A stretch of DNA of 57,386 bases from an uncultured Gammaproteobacteria bacterium. GTDB lineage: Bacteria; Pseudomonadota; Gammaproteobacteria; CAISUE01. Below the pieces are notes generated by a model that made no database searches, had not been told where the DNA came from, and worked only from the letters and a program-made list of their open reading frames with translations. Below are positions 44,341 through 53,554 of the stretch, one piece after another. Positions within the stretch are counted from its first letter, which is position 1. Every line of letters begins with the position of its first letter. A program made the position numbers and the translations under genes. The stretch is taken from the NCBI GenBank assembly GCA_903888615.1, contig CAISUE010000034.1, positions 1-57,386 of the forward strand. Reading direction: 5' to 3'.

Positions 44341-46008
44341 ATGATACGTAGATTTTCTTGCCTGATTATGGCGATTGTTTTGCTAGCGGGCCAAACCAGT
44401 TGCGATCTTAAACCACCCAAAATTAAAACACCCCTGGAAATTGCCAAAGCGCAGTTAGCTCAAGGGGCACAAGAAAGTCTGGCGACAGAAAAATTGCAGC
44501 ATGATCAGCGTCTGCCAGCGGCGGTGAAAAACGCTTTGATCCCTAGCGTAAACAGTAGTGTAACGTCACATAATAGCCTTTTTAATAAACAATTTACCAT
44601 CCATGTCTCTGCTATCTCCGCGCAACTGTTCTTCAAGAATTTACGCAAACGCACGCCCTACAATATCGTTATTGACCCTAAAATAACCGGTGATATTACC
44701 TTAGATTTACAAGACGTAACGGTACCGCAAATTTTTGAAGCGGTACGTGATATGTACGGTTATGATTACAATGCCACTTCTTTTGGTTTTGAAGTCTTTG
44801 CGCCTAAATTAAAAACGCAATTATTTCGCGTGAATTATCTGGATGTTAAACGACAATCGACTTCTACCACTTCGGTTGCCGCCAGTGATTTAGTCAGTTC
44901 TAGTATGGGGGTGGCACAAGCAAGTTCAGCCACGTCTTCTTCCTCGACGTTGCCTCAAGTCTCGCCAACAGTGGATTCATTGCAAACGACGACGTCAATT
45001 GCTTTTTGGGATTCGCTAAGCGACAGTTTAAAAACGTTGGTGGGTACCAATGATGGCCGTTCCGTTATGGTAAATTCCGTTTCTGGCATTGTGATGGTTA
45101 AAGCCTATCCCAATGAATTACGTGAAGTCGCTTCTTTTCTCGATCATTTGCAATCCAGTGTCAATCGTCAAGTCATTTTAGATGTAAGTATTTTAGAAGT
45201 GCAGTTAAATAATGAATATCAAGCAGGTATTGATTGGAATTTATTGGGCTTGGTGACCAATATGGGGGTCGCTGGCGTGGGCGGTTATTTACCTTTTACA
45301 ACCGTGACGATGACCAGTGGCAGTAATTCTGCGGTCATTAATTTGCTGCAACAACAAGGCAATGTGCAAGTATTATCGAATCCACGCGTGTTAACCGTCA
45401 ATAACCAACAATCGGTTATTAAAGTCGGCTCTGAAGCATATTATGTAACAGGGGTTACCAGTACCCCGAATACCTCATCGTCAGGAACGACGACGTCGAG
45501 CTCATCCCTGTCGCTTACACCATTTTTTTCAGGCATTACGTTAAATGTGACACCAGAAATTGATTTGAATTCACAAATATTATTGCATGTCCATCCAACG
45601 ATTTCTGTTGTCACCGAAGATGATAAAAGCATCACCTTAGGCTCAGGACAACAAATGACGCTACCCTTAGCGGCTGAAACGTTGCGTGAATACGATAGCA
45701 TGGTCCGCGCTTCCAATGATCAATTGATTGTGATCGGTGGGATGATTAGCAATGCAGTCGGTGAAGCGTTAGCTAACACACCTGGCATCGGGCAAATCCC
45801 TATTTTAGGTCAATTATTCCGCTCAACCACGCAACTTTCGAATAAATTGGAATTGGTGATTGTGTTAAAGCCTCATTTAATATCCGAACATCCCGATGAA
45901 TTAAGAACTCAATTTAAAGAAATGAATAAAAATTTTAATGCATTAGATATCGGTTTTCATCAAGGTGGAATGACAGAAATGACAGGTAATCAAGCAGAAC
46001 ATTACTGA
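44341..46008 (+). CDS. mshL: MshL-like secretin (type IV pilus/type II secretion superfamily)
   Basis: A 555-residue outer-membrane secretin. The signal peptide ends in LLAGQTSC, suggesting a lipoprotein although the lipobox is imperfect. An STN/secretin-N region lies at ~80-155 (SAQLFFKNLRKRTPYNIVID), a Ser/Thr-rich linker at ~180-220, and the secretin domain at ~260-530 with QVLSNPRVLTVNNQ and the hallmark TPGIGQIPILGQLFRS. AAGGAA is 6 nt before the ATG. It leads an mshL-mshM-mshN set; the remaining msh genes are absent. Confidence 0.9.
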   Translation: MIRRFSCLIMAIVLLAGQTSCDLKPPKIKTPLEIAKAQLAQGAQESLATEKLQHDQRLPAAVKNALIPSVNSSVTSHNSLFNKQFTIHVSAISAQLFFKNLRKRTPYNIVIDPKITGDITLDLQDVTVPQIFEAVRDMYGYDYNATSFGFEVFAPKLKTQLFRVNYLDVKRQSTSTTSVAASDLVSSSMGVAQASSATSSSSTLPQVSPTVDSLQTTTSIAFWDSLSDSLKTLVGTNDGRSVMVNSVSGIVMVKAYPNELREVASFLDHLQSSVNRQVILDVSILEVQLNNEYQAGIDWNLLGLVTNMGVAGVGGYLPFTTVTMTSGSNSAVINLLQQQGNVQVLSNPRVLTVNNQQSVIKVGSEAYYVTGVTSTPNTSSSGTTTSSSSLSLTPFFSGITLNVTPEIDLNSQILLHVHPTISVVTEDDKSITLGSGQQMTLPLAAETLREYDSMVRASNDQLIVIGGMISNAVGEALANTPGIGQIPILGQLFRSTTQLSNKLELVIVLKPHLISEHPDELRTQFKEMNKNFNALDIGFHQGGMTEMTGNQAEHY

Positions 46009-46029
46009 TTTTTTAACGGATTGTCCTTT

Positions 46030-46905
46030 ATGTACCAGTATTATTTTCACTTAAAGTTAGCTCCTTTTGCTTTAACGCCAGATACACGATTCTTTTGTGA
46101 AGCACCGCCGCATCTTGAAGCATTAACGATGTTAATGGTGTGCCTTAAGCAAGGCGAAGGTTTCATTAAAATAGTCGGCGAAGTGGGTTCTGGGAAAACA
46201 TTATTATGCCGCCAATTACTGAATGAATTGGCGCAAGGTGATTTTGTAACTGCCTACATTCCTAATCCTATGTTAAGTGCTAGCGAATTACCACAATTAT
46301 TAGCGAATGAATTAGGATTGCAAGAAATCGCTTTATTGCAAGGCCAAGCTTTGCTTACGTCATTAACAGCGCAATTGATACACATTAATCAGCAACACAA
46401 AACCGTGGTGCTGATTATCGATGAAGCCCAAGCGATGCCGGTCGAAACATTGGAAGCGTTGAGGTTACTCAGTAATTTAGAGACGGAAACGCATAAATTA
46501 CTGCAAATAATTCTTTTTGGTCAACCTGAATTGGATGAAAAATTAGCCGCATACGGTTTGCGGCCCCTGCAGCAACGCATTACATTTAGCTATTATTTAA
46601 AACCCTTTAACGTGCTGCAAACCCGCGCTTATATTCAACATCGGTTAATTATTGCCGGCCATACATATGGGCCCCTATTTACGGATAAAGCATTAAATGC
46701 CATTCATCACGCGAGTGGGGGATTGCCGCGGGTGATTAATATTTTGGCGCATAAAGCCTTATTAGTAGCTTATGGGAAGGGTTTAACGCAAGTCAATCGT
46801 GCCTGTGTTAAACAAGCGTTAAATGATACGCCGTTACGACCGTGGTTGCGCCGTCGATCGTTGTTGGGAATTTTCACCAAGAGGAAGCCTTATGAGTCTT
46901 ATTAA
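46030..46905 (+). CDS. mshM: MshM/ExeA-type AAA ATPase
   Basis: A 291-residue ATPase of the ExeA/GspA/MshM group, thought to help secretin assembly. The family start YYFHLKLAPFALTPDTRFF is followed by Walker A GEVGSGKT (50-57), Walker B VVLIIDEAQAM near 125 and sensor-type QIILFGQPEL. ATG at 46030 is preferred over a TTG at 46021. No C-terminal membrane segment or peptidoglycan-binding domain is seen, as in MshM rather than full ExeA. It overlaps mshN by 14 bp. Confidence 0.9.
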   Translation: MYQYYFHLKLAPFALTPDTRFFCEAPPHLEALTMLMVCLKQGEGFIKIVGEVGSGKTLLCRQLLNELAQGDFVTAYIPNPMLSASELPQLLANELGLQEIALLQGQALLTSLTAQLIHINQQHKTVVLIIDEAQAMPVETLEALRLLSNLETETHKLLQIILFGQPELDEKLAAYGLRPLQQRITFSYYLKPFNVLQTRAYIQHRLIIAGHTYGPLFTDKALNAIHHASGGLPRVINILAHKALLVAYGKGLTQVNRACVKQALNDTPLRPWLRRRSLLGIFTKRKPYESY

Positions 46906-47911
46906 CGATGTATTAAAGAAACTGGAACATCGTCATGGGAATTCAGCCAATGAGCCAAATCAAACCTTTGCAAAACAAGCGAAAGCACCGGACTGTTATA
47001 AAGAGCCTACTTGCCACATGAGTATCCTGTTTTTCTGTTTGTTTGGCGTTGCCATCATCATGGCTGCTGGTTATTTTGCGAATCATTACTTCACTCAACA
47101 GCGTTTAAAGCAACATTATGGGAAAGTTTTACTAAAACATCTTCCCCTGGCAACGCCAAGTACCGCAACACCCAATATGGTGGCGTTGGCGAATCCGCCT
47201 TTACAAGCATTGGTGAATTCCTCTCTGCCGCCCCCGTCTGATTTACAAGAAAAAATACGCCCTGATCTGAAACTATTGACGTCGGGCACCAAAACCTTAG
47301 CCACACCCATTAATGCAACCCCCGCTACGATTAACTTACCGGTGAGTGCCTTACAAGCATCGGTAACACCAGCTAGTGTGGTGACAGGGGATGATAGTTT
47401 TTCTCTGGTGGAAACGCATGATAATAATGCAGCAGTAGATCAACAGTTAACTTACATTTTAAATCTGGCTAAAATGGGTCAAATGGCGCATGCTGAGCAA
47501 CTGTTTAGCCAATTACCTTCCGCGACGAATGAACAGAGTAAAGTGGTGTTACACGCCAAATTATTGAGTTTGCAAAATAAAAATACCGAAGCAATCGCAA
47601 TATTGATAGCATTCAATCAACAAAATAAAGCCACTGTCGATACGTTAGGGATGTTAGCGGCACTTTTTCAAGAAACGGGGCAATCTGATAAAGCGATCAT
47701 TATTTATCAGCAATTAGTGAATTATTGTCCAGATAACCCTATCTGGTGGTTGGGCCTGGCTATTTCAGCGATGGATATCGGTCAGCATGCCTTAGCGATC
47801 TCGGCATTTCAACATGAAATAAATTTTCAGAATGAATTGAGCCCAGAAGTGTCAAGTTATGTACAAAAGACTTTATCCATGTTAATGACGCGTTATCCCA
47901 ATAGCGCTTAA
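46892..47911 (+). CDS. mshN: MshN-like TPR protein
   Basis: A 339-residue inner-membrane protein. It begins MSLINDVLKKLEHRH, the MshN start, has one membrane segment at ~46-70 (MSILFFCLFGVAIIMAAGYF), a Pro/Thr-rich periplasmic linker, and TPR repeats from ~185 to the end (AHAEQLFSQLPSA, then KAIIIYQQLVNYCPDNP and ALAISAFQHEINFQ). AGGA is 6 nt upstream of the ATG at 46892. Overlap with mshM indicates coupling. The role in pilus/secretin assembly is by family. Confidence 0.85.
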   Translation: MSLINDVLKKLEHRHGNSANEPNQTFAKQAKAPDCYKEPTCHMSILFFCLFGVAIIMAAGYFANHYFTQQRLKQHYGKVLLKHLPLATPSTATPNMVALANPPLQALVNSSLPPPSDLQEKIRPDLKLLTSGTKTLATPINATPATINLPVSALQASVTPASVVTGDDSFSLVETHDNNAAVDQQLTYILNLAKMGQMAHAEQLFSQLPSATNEQSKVVLHAKLLSLQNKNTEAIAILIAFNQQNKATVDTLGMLAALFQETGQSDKAIIIYQQLVNYCPDNPIWWLGLAISAMDIGQHALAISAFQHEINFQNELSPEVSSYVQKTLSMLMTRYPNSA

Positions 47912-47947
47912 TGCAAGTGCTAAGGCAGCGAGCAAATAATCACCAAA

Positions 47948-48100
47948 TCAACTTCCCGTCTCAAAACCGCCGTCGGTATTAAATCCGTCATTATTTTCCG
48001 TGTTAACGAGCGGCAGAATCGTCAATAAGGGTGCGGCATAGGGGCGCTTATGCACCTGACCCATCGTTAAAGGTTCAGGAAGGGTTATTGGGTCTAACAT
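47948..48100 (-). CDS. 50-residue peptide with a YxxPxL motif
   Basis: A short gene of 50 codons (start ATG at 48100, AAGGA 8 nt upstream; the frame is open further to 48256 but with no ribosome site). The peptide begins MLDPITLPEPLTMG, contains KRPYAAPLLTILPLV and ends in an Asn/Asp/Gly-rich tail (NDGFNTDGGFETGS). YAAPLL fits the YxxPxL leader motif that RRE proteins read in lasso-peptide precursors. No cyclase, protease or RRE gene lies nearby, so a RiPP role is speculative; it may also be an unrelated small protein. Confidence 0.5.
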   Translation of the reverse strand: MLDPITLPEPLTMGQVHKRPYAAPLLTILPLVNTENNDGFNTDGGFETGS

Positions 48101-48227
48101 AGCGCTATCCTTACGATAAAATGATACCAAAAGGGGCTTTATAGCATAAAAATGCTTTTTAATGCTATAGCGATCGCCATTAAGGTCTTGCTCTGCTAAA
48201 ATTGCTTTTTCCTTAGGCAAGCGCCAC

Positions 48228-49211
48228 ATGCAGTTATTTTTTGAACACTTAATCACGCGCCTTTGGTATCGCAGTAAACTTTTTGGTCAGTGTTTAAGTC
48301 CTTTGAGTGCTTTATTTGGCATACTAATTTGCTTACGATATAAAGCTTATCGTTGGGGTATTTTTACAAGCTATCGATCGGTTGCTACCATCATCGTTGT
48401 TGGCAATATTAGCGTTGGTGGCACTGGGAAGACGCCGCTAGTGATAGCGCTTATTCACTTTTTGCTGCAGCATAATCGTGCGGTAGTAGTTATTTCGCGC
48501 GGTTTTGGTCGCGTAAATCGACAATTAATCGTTGTCAATGATGCGTGTCAGGCAAAAGATTGCGGTGATGAACCCTTATTGATTTTTCAATGCACGCGTG
48601 TGCCAGTTATTGTCGCCCGTACCCGCCTAGCAGCGGTTAAATACGCGGAACAACACTATCCTGGTGCGCTGATTATCTCTGATGATGGTTTACAACATTA
48701 TGCGCTAGCCCGCGATATTGAAATCGCCGTGCTCGATGGCCAACGCGGCTGTGGCAATGGCCATCTATTGCCAGGTGGCCCTTTACGAGAACCTTTGTCG
48801 CGTTTAAAGTACGTTGATTACACCGTACTCAATGGGGGGCCTTATGCTTACCCTGGAGCTTATGCGATGGATTTACAAGCTCAGCAAGTTCGACAGTTAA
48901 GCACGCATCACGTCGTTGCTTTTGAAAAATTAGCCACCATGGGGCAGTGGTTAGCGTTAACAGCCATCGGTAACCCAGAGCGATTTTTTGTGACATTGCA
49001 ATCGTTGGGCTTAAACTTTGATAAACACTGTTTTCCTGACCATTATTTATTTCAACGTGAAGATTTGGCTATATTCAAAGATCGGTTATTGTTAGTGACC
49101 GCCAAAGACGCGGTAAAATTACACGCCTTTGGCTTTGATAATATTTATGTCTTAGACGTAGCGGCTTTATTGCCCGAGCGTTTTTATCAACAATTACTCG
49201 AACACTTATGA
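48228..49211 (+). CDS. lpxK: Tetraacyldisaccharide 4'-kinase
   Basis: It phosphorylates the 4' position of the lipid A precursor at the inner membrane. 327 residues (E. coli 328). Walker A VVGNISVGGTGKTP near 58-70, SRGFGR, the DEPLLIF segment, SDDGLQHYAL with the catalytic Asp/His, and PGGPLREP are all present, with an N-terminal membrane helix. The ATG at 48228 has no strong ribosome site. asd follows with a 4-bp overlap. The divergent 50-residue peptide gene shares the 127-bp upstream region. Confidence 0.95.
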   Translation: MQLFFEHLITRLWYRSKLFGQCLSPLSALFGILICLRYKAYRWGIFTSYRSVATIIVVGNISVGGTGKTPLVIALIHFLLQHNRAVVVISRGFGRVNRQLIVVNDACQAKDCGDEPLLIFQCTRVPVIVARTRLAAVKYAEQHYPGALIISDDGLQHYALARDIEIAVLDGQRGCGNGHLLPGGPLREPLSRLKYVDYTVLNGGPYAYPGAYAMDLQAQQVRQLSTHHVVAFEKLATMGQWLALTAIGNPERFFVTLQSLGLNFDKHCFPDHYLFQREDLAIFKDRLLLVTAKDAVKLHAFGFDNIYVLDVAALLPERFYQQLLEHL

Positions 49212-50212
49212 AAGCCATTAATAAAATCGTCGTGGTGGGAGCTACCGGTGCAGTTGGCGGAACGGTATTGCATTATTTAGCTGCCAAAGGTTGGCCAGCG
49301 CGTGATTTATTTTGTGTTGCTAGTAGCGCTTCACGTCATAAAACCCTGCGTTATCGCGACCAAGATGTAAACATTATTGCCGTGGAAGATTTTGATTTTA
49401 GCTGCACGCAATTAGCTTTTTTTGCCGCTGGCAGTCTGGTGGCGCGCAATTATGCGCAAAAAGCAGTTCAAATGGGTAATTGGGTCATTGATAAAAGTTC
49501 GTGTTTTCGCAATGATCCGCATGTCCCTTTAATGATTTTAAGTGTGAATGGTGCTTTATTAGATAAAACGCACCCGTGCATCATCAGTGTACCGAATTGT
49601 TCGACTATTCCCTTGGCGATGGTGTTAAAGCCTATTGCCGAACGCTATGGGTTAACACGAGTTGAAGTGGCAACTTATCAAGCTGTGTCTGGTGCAGGTG
49701 CAGCAGGTAGCTGCGAATTAAGCGCGCAACTTACCGCTTACCCAGCGACCCATCCGCCGCAGTGTTTTACTAAACCCATTTTAAATAATGTCATCGCCAG
49801 TATCGATCAACTGTCTGATTCAGGCTATACCTTAGAAGAATTAAAACTGCACATTGAAACGCGAAAAATTTTACATTTGCCGGATTTAATCGTTAATGCT
49901 ACCGCGGTGCGCGTTCCTGTTATGCAAGGGCACAGTGAAGCTGTTTTTATTGAAACCAAAGCACCCGTAGACCTTCCGACTATTATCGCTTTATTGAATG
50001 CTAGTTTGCATGTTACGCTATTAACGATGCCCGAATTACCCAATCCGCTCGAACATGCCACTGAAGGTGGTACGGTCTGGGTGGGGCGGGTGCGGCAATT
50101 ACCCGGTGATAGTCCCAATCGTTTAAGTTTATGGCTAGTGTCAAATAATTTACAGCGGGGCGCGGCTTTGACAGCGATCGAAATTGCTGAAGCGTTAGGG
50201 GCCTTTGCTTAA
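49208..50212 (+). CDS. asd: Aspartate-semialdehyde dehydrogenase
   Basis: NADPH-dependent reduction of aspartyl phosphate to aspartate semialdehyde, feeding lysine/DAP, threonine and methionine synthesis. 334 residues, the shorter Asd class. NADP site VVVGATGAVGGTVL at 8-21, catalytic Cys131 in VPNCSTIPL, QAVSGAGAAG, and the His-bearing RVPVMQGHSEAV near 240. The catalytic residues are intact, which argues against the inactive Usg paralogue. It overlaps lpxK by 4 bp, an unusual pairing of lipid A and amino-acid genes. Confidence 0.9.
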   Translation: MKAINKIVVVGATGAVGGTVLHYLAAKGWPARDLFCVASSASRHKTLRYRDQDVNIIAVEDFDFSCTQLAFFAAGSLVARNYAQKAVQMGNWVIDKSSCFRNDPHVPLMILSVNGALLDKTHPCIISVPNCSTIPLAMVLKPIAERYGLTRVEVATYQAVSGAGAAGSCELSAQLTAYPATHPPQCFTKPILNNVIASIDQLSDSGYTLEELKLHIETRKILHLPDLIVNATAVRVPVMQGHSEAVFIETKAPVDLPTIIALLNASLHVTLLTMPELPNPLEHATEGGTVWVGRVRQLPGDSPNRLSLWLVSNNLQRGAALTAIEIAEALGAFA

Positions 50213-50215
50213 AAT

Positions 50216-51010
50216 CTAAAATGACGTTAATTTCGTGTCAATCACATGCTGAAGCAATTGCCGAGAAAGCGTATGCGCTTCTGGCAATAGCGGTAAGTTT
50301 TCAACAGTAAACCAGTGGGCTGCTTCAATTTCGCTAGGATCACAGCGCACGTCACCGGATAAATAAGGAGCACTGTAAGCGAGCATTAATTGATGCGGAA
50401 AAGGCCATGGTTGGGAACCAAAATATTGTAACTGGCCCATGCGTATACCCACTTCTTCGTAAGCTTCGCGGTGAGCACATTCTTCAGCCGATTCTCCCAC
50501 TTCGATAAAGCCCGCCAGCACACTATAAAGATCAGGCCGAAAATGGGCTGAGCGCGCTAATAATAGTTCATGACCGCGATATACCGCGACCATGATGCAC
50601 GGTGAAATGCGCGGATACGCTACCAATTGACACGCAGGGCACGCCCGCGCTTTGCCAGCATCAGCGCTGATCGTGTTAAAGCCGCACCGCCCACAAAAGC
50701 GATGGGTTTGCTGCCACTCACGCAATTGCTTGGCTTTAGCCAATACATTAAAAAGTTCAGGGGTCAGTAAATGCACACAAGCGCGCAAATGATGGCGCAT
50801 CAACGATGAAGGCACATTCAGCGTATCGCTAAAATCCACGGCACACAATAATTGTTCGTTGAACACACAGAGACTTTGTTCATTCGCCAGGTCAATATAA
50901 GGAAGAAGTGTCGCATTGTTGGGTAATTGCCAACCCAAAGCGGTTTGTTCTAGCCATACAAAATCTTTTTCAAACACCAGGTAACGTTTTTTTTGCATGG
51001 GCTGAACCAT
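50216..51010 (-). CDS. nudC: NAD+/NADH diphosphatase (RNA deNADding enzyme)
   Basis: It hydrolyses NAD(H) to NMN and AMP, and removes NAD caps from RNA. 264 residues. Zinc ribbon CGRCGFNT with CPACQL near 103-130, then YPRISPCIMVAV, a full Nudix box GFIEVGESAEECAHREAYEE followed by VG (G-x5-E-x7-RE-x2-EE-x-G), and the NudC-specific SQPWPFPHQLM. It is convergent with asd, 3 bp between stops, and divergent from apt. A second in-frame ATG lies 12 bp inside. Confidence 0.95.
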   Translation of the reverse strand: MVQPMQKKRYLVFEKDFVWLEQTALGWQLPNNATLLPYIDLANEQSLCVFNEQLLCAVDFSDTLNVPSSLMRHHLRACVHLLTPELFNVLAKAKQLREWQQTHRFCGRCGFNTISADAGKARACPACQLVAYPRISPCIMVAVYRGHELLLARSAHFRPDLYSVLAGFIEVGESAEECAHREAYEEVGIRMGQLQYFGSQPWPFPHQLMLAYSAPYLSGDVRCDPSEIEAAHWFTVENLPLLPEAHTLSRQLLQHVIDTKLTSF

Positions 51011-51014
51011 TCCA

Positions 51015-51045
51015 TTGACTTATTTAAGTGACAAGTCATTATAAT
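51015..51045 (+). promoter_or_regulatory. Putative apt promoter
   Basis: TTGACT at 51015-51020 and TATAAT at 51040-51045 are separated by 19 bp, slightly long. Transcription would begin near 51052, after the in-frame GTG at 51047, which supports the apt start at 51083. Confidence 0.5.
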
Positions 51046-51082
51046 AGTGACTCCACGTATAACGCACAAGGGTTATTCCACT

Positions 51083-51604
51083 ATGCTATGCTCAACCGAT
51101 TATGGCAAATTGTTAATAACCCATGCCGATTTTCCTAAACCGGGCATCGTATTTTACGATTTTTCTGCGCTTATCGGTAATCCGCACCATTTTAAAAGCA
51201 CTATCGTGGCATTAGCCACTAAGCTGCAACATTATGATTACGATATCATTGCCGGCATCGATGCGCGTGGCTTTATTTTCGGCGGCGCATTAGCGTTTCA
51301 CGCGAACAAAGGTTTTGTCATGCTGCGAAAACCCGGCAAATTACCCGGTGACTTGACTGAAATGGCGTATGATCTGGAATACGGTACGAATGTGTTGAGT
51401 TTGCAAAAAAACACGGTTCAAGCGGGGCAACGCGTATTGATTATCGACGATGTGTTAGCAACCGGTGGTACTGCGCACATTGCCAGTCGGTTAATTAGCA
51501 ACCATGGCGCTCACGTTGTGGCGATGGCCTTTATCATTGAAATCGCCCATTTAAACGCCCGGGCTTCGTTACCACATCCTGTTGAATCTTTAATTGTGGT
51601 GTGA
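51083..51604 (+). CDS. apt: Adenine phosphoribosyltransferase
   Basis: It salvages adenine with PRPP to AMP. 173 residues. The flexible loop and hood region (FPKPGIVFYDFSALI, then IIAGIDARGFIFGGALAF and RKPGKLPGDLTEMAYDLEYG) and the PRPP-binding VLIIDDVLATGGTA near 119-132 are all present. The start at 51083 has AAGGG upstream and lies after a predicted promoter. The next gene, mtnN, releases adenine from MTA and SAH, so the pair forms a purine-salvage unit. Confidence 0.95.
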   Translation: MLCSTDYGKLLITHADFPKPGIVFYDFSALIGNPHHFKSTIVALATKLQHYDYDIIAGIDARGFIFGGALAFHANKGFVMLRKPGKLPGDLTEMAYDLEYGTNVLSLQKNTVQAGQRVLIIDDVLATGGTAHIASRLISNHGAHVVAMAFIIEIAHLNARASLPHPVESLIVV

Positions 51605-51620
51605 GACCAAAGGAATAGAC

Positions 51621-52343
51621 GTGCCTAAAACGATTTTGATTATCAAAGCCATGAACGAAGAAATGGCACTTTTAAACAAACAGTTAACCATTGAAAAAGA
51701 ACAAGTCGTGGGGGCCTTTCATTTTTTTGAAAGCCATTACCACGATTTGACCATTATCACTGTGGTTTGTGGGATCGGTAAAGTCAATGCTGCCACGTGT
51801 ACTGCAGTGGGTTGTGTTTTGTATCAACCGCATTTGGTGATTAATGCCGGTGTAGCGGGTGGTTTGCACGCTGATTTAAACGTGGGTGATGTGATTATTG
51901 CTTCTGCCTTAAGTTACCATGATGTCGATGTAACGACATTTGGCTATGCCCATGGTCAAGTTCCGCGGATGCCGCAATTTTATTCGGTTGATCAAACATT
52001 GGCCGTGTTTGCACAGCATAAAGCCGATGAGCACGCTTTTAAAATTATCGATGGCTTGATTTGTTCAGGGGATGCGTTTATTTCCGATGCCCAAGTAGTG
52101 CTTGCCATTCAAGCAAAAATCCCTGATATCGTGGGTTTGGATATGGAATCGTGTGCGATTGCCCAAGCTTGTCATCAATTAGCAGTGCCATTTTTTTGTC
52201 TGCGCAGTATTTCTGATGCTGCCAATGAGGTAGCTAAACCATCGTATGAATTGTGTTTAACACTAGCGGTTAACAATGTCACTACGGTGTTGTTACTCTT
52301 ACTGCAGCAATTGTCTGTGCATGACCAACAGCGAGTTGCTTGA
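51621..52343 (+). CDS. mtnN: 5'-methylthioadenosine/S-adenosylhomocysteine nucleosidase
   Basis: It cleaves MTA and SAH to adenine plus the thioribose product, removing inhibitors of methyltransferases and polyamine synthesis. 240 residues (E. coli 232). N-terminal AMNEEMALL with the catalytic Glu, CGIGKVNAA, INAGVAGGL, VVGLDMES-like block (IVGLDMESCAIAQAC), and SISDAANEV with the catalytic Asp. The start is GTG at 51621 with AAAGGA 7 nt upstream. It follows apt by 16 bp; TGATG couples it to the MFS gene. Confidence 0.93.
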   Translation: MPKTILIIKAMNEEMALLNKQLTIEKEQVVGAFHFFESHYHDLTIITVVCGIGKVNAATCTAVGCVLYQPHLVINAGVAGGLHADLNVGDVIIASALSYHDVDVTTFGYAHGQVPRMPQFYSVDQTLAVFAQHKADEHAFKIIDGLICSGDAFISDAQVVLAIQAKIPDIVGLDMESCAIAQACHQLAVPFFCLRSISDAANEVAKPSYELCLTLAVNNVTTVLLLLLQQLSVHDQQRVA

Positions 52344-53533
52344 TGCCATTGAATCGATCTTTGTATTATTTTGCTTTATTTTTAGTGCTTTATGAATTAG
52401 CAACGTACCTTGCTAATGACATGATTTTACCCGGTATGGTCCAAGTGATTCATGAATTTCATGCCGCTAATCGCTATATTGCCATGTCACTCAGTTTGTT
52501 TATTTTAGGTAATTGCACCCTGATCATGATTGCCGGTAGTTTAGCTGAGCATTATGGCAAGCGTTTAATGATTTTATTGGGTAGCGCTTCATTTTTAATG
52601 TTTACCTTGTTACTGGCTTATAGTCACAGTATTCATAGCTTTATGGCGTGGCGTTATTTTGAAGGTTGTGGTTTGGCGGTGATCACAATCGGTTATGGCT
52701 TGATTCATAGCCATTTTAATGATCGAAAAGCGGTAAAACTCATTTCCCTAATGGGTAATGTCAGTGTATTAGCGCCGTTGATTGGCCCTATTTTAGGAAC
52801 TATTATCGTCAGTTTTTGCTCATGGCGCGCGGTATTTTATTTTACTTTATTGTTAGCCATTCCAGCGTTTATCGGATTATGGCGCTATACACCGAGAGAT
52901 TGTCCACCCATACCACTGCCAGATAAACAACCCCTCTTTAAACAGTATGCGCTGTTATTGCGTCATAAAGCTTTTGTACAAGGGACTCTGTGCATTATTT
53001 TAATTACGATGCCATTGTTATTATGGATCAGTCAAGCACCTAATTTGATATTACTGACGCTTAAACAAAATTATTTGCATTACGTACTTTACCAATTCAT
53101 CAGTATCTTTGGTATTTGCATCGCGACTTTTTTAATGCAAAGTCTTGCAGGTAATTATTCGATGTCGGGTATTATTAAGGTTGGTGGTTATTTTCTATTA
53201 AGTGGTTTAATTTTCAGTACTGTTTTTCATGCCAATATTTGGCTGGTGGTTGTGGGGCAATTTTTTTATACTTTAGGTTTAGGGTTGGCTAATGGTTGTT
53301 TGTATCGTTTGGTGTTATCGATTAAAATTTGTTCGACCAATGTTTTATCGACTTTATTAGGCTTTTCACAATCTTTATGCTATGCCTTGGGTATTGCTCT
53401 TTGCAATAGTTTTTTGCAATACTGGCAGTATTCGGTGTTGAGTTTCACGTTAATGACCCTGTTATTTGGGTGCTGCGCTTTTTATATGATGCGTAAAACA
53501 GCGACGTTTTATCAACAACGTCAGTGGGAATAA
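52343..53533 (+). CDS. MFS transporter (Bcr/CflA/MdfA-like drug:H+ antiporter group)
   Basis: A 396-residue protein with 12 predicted membrane segments. TM1 contains ELATYLANDMILPGM, as in DHA1 multidrug exporters; motif A region SLAEHYGKRLMIL between TM2 and TM3; WRYFEGCG in TM4. It may export drugs or metabolites; the substrate is unknown. The start overlaps the mtnN stop (TGATG). A TTG at 52340 is also in frame. Gene order with apt-mtnN suggests a shared transcript. Confidence 0.85.
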   Translation: MPLNRSLYYFALFLVLYELATYLANDMILPGMVQVIHEFHAANRYIAMSLSLFILGNCTLIMIAGSLAEHYGKRLMILLGSASFLMFTLLLAYSHSIHSFMAWRYFEGCGLAVITIGYGLIHSHFNDRKAVKLISLMGNVSVLAPLIGPILGTIIVSFCSWRAVFYFTLLLAIPAFIGLWRYTPRDCPPIPLPDKQPLFKQYALLLRHKAFVQGTLCIILITMPLLLWISQAPNLILLTLKQNYLHYVLYQFISIFGICIATFLMQSLAGNYSMSGIIKVGGYFLLSGLIFSTVFHANIWLVVVGQFFYTLGLGLANGCLYRLVLSIKICSTNVLSTLLGFSQSLCYALGIALCNSFLQYWQYSVLSFTLMTLLFGCCAFYMMRKTATFYQQRQWE

Positions 53534-53554
53534 TATTACCAGGATTTTTAAATC

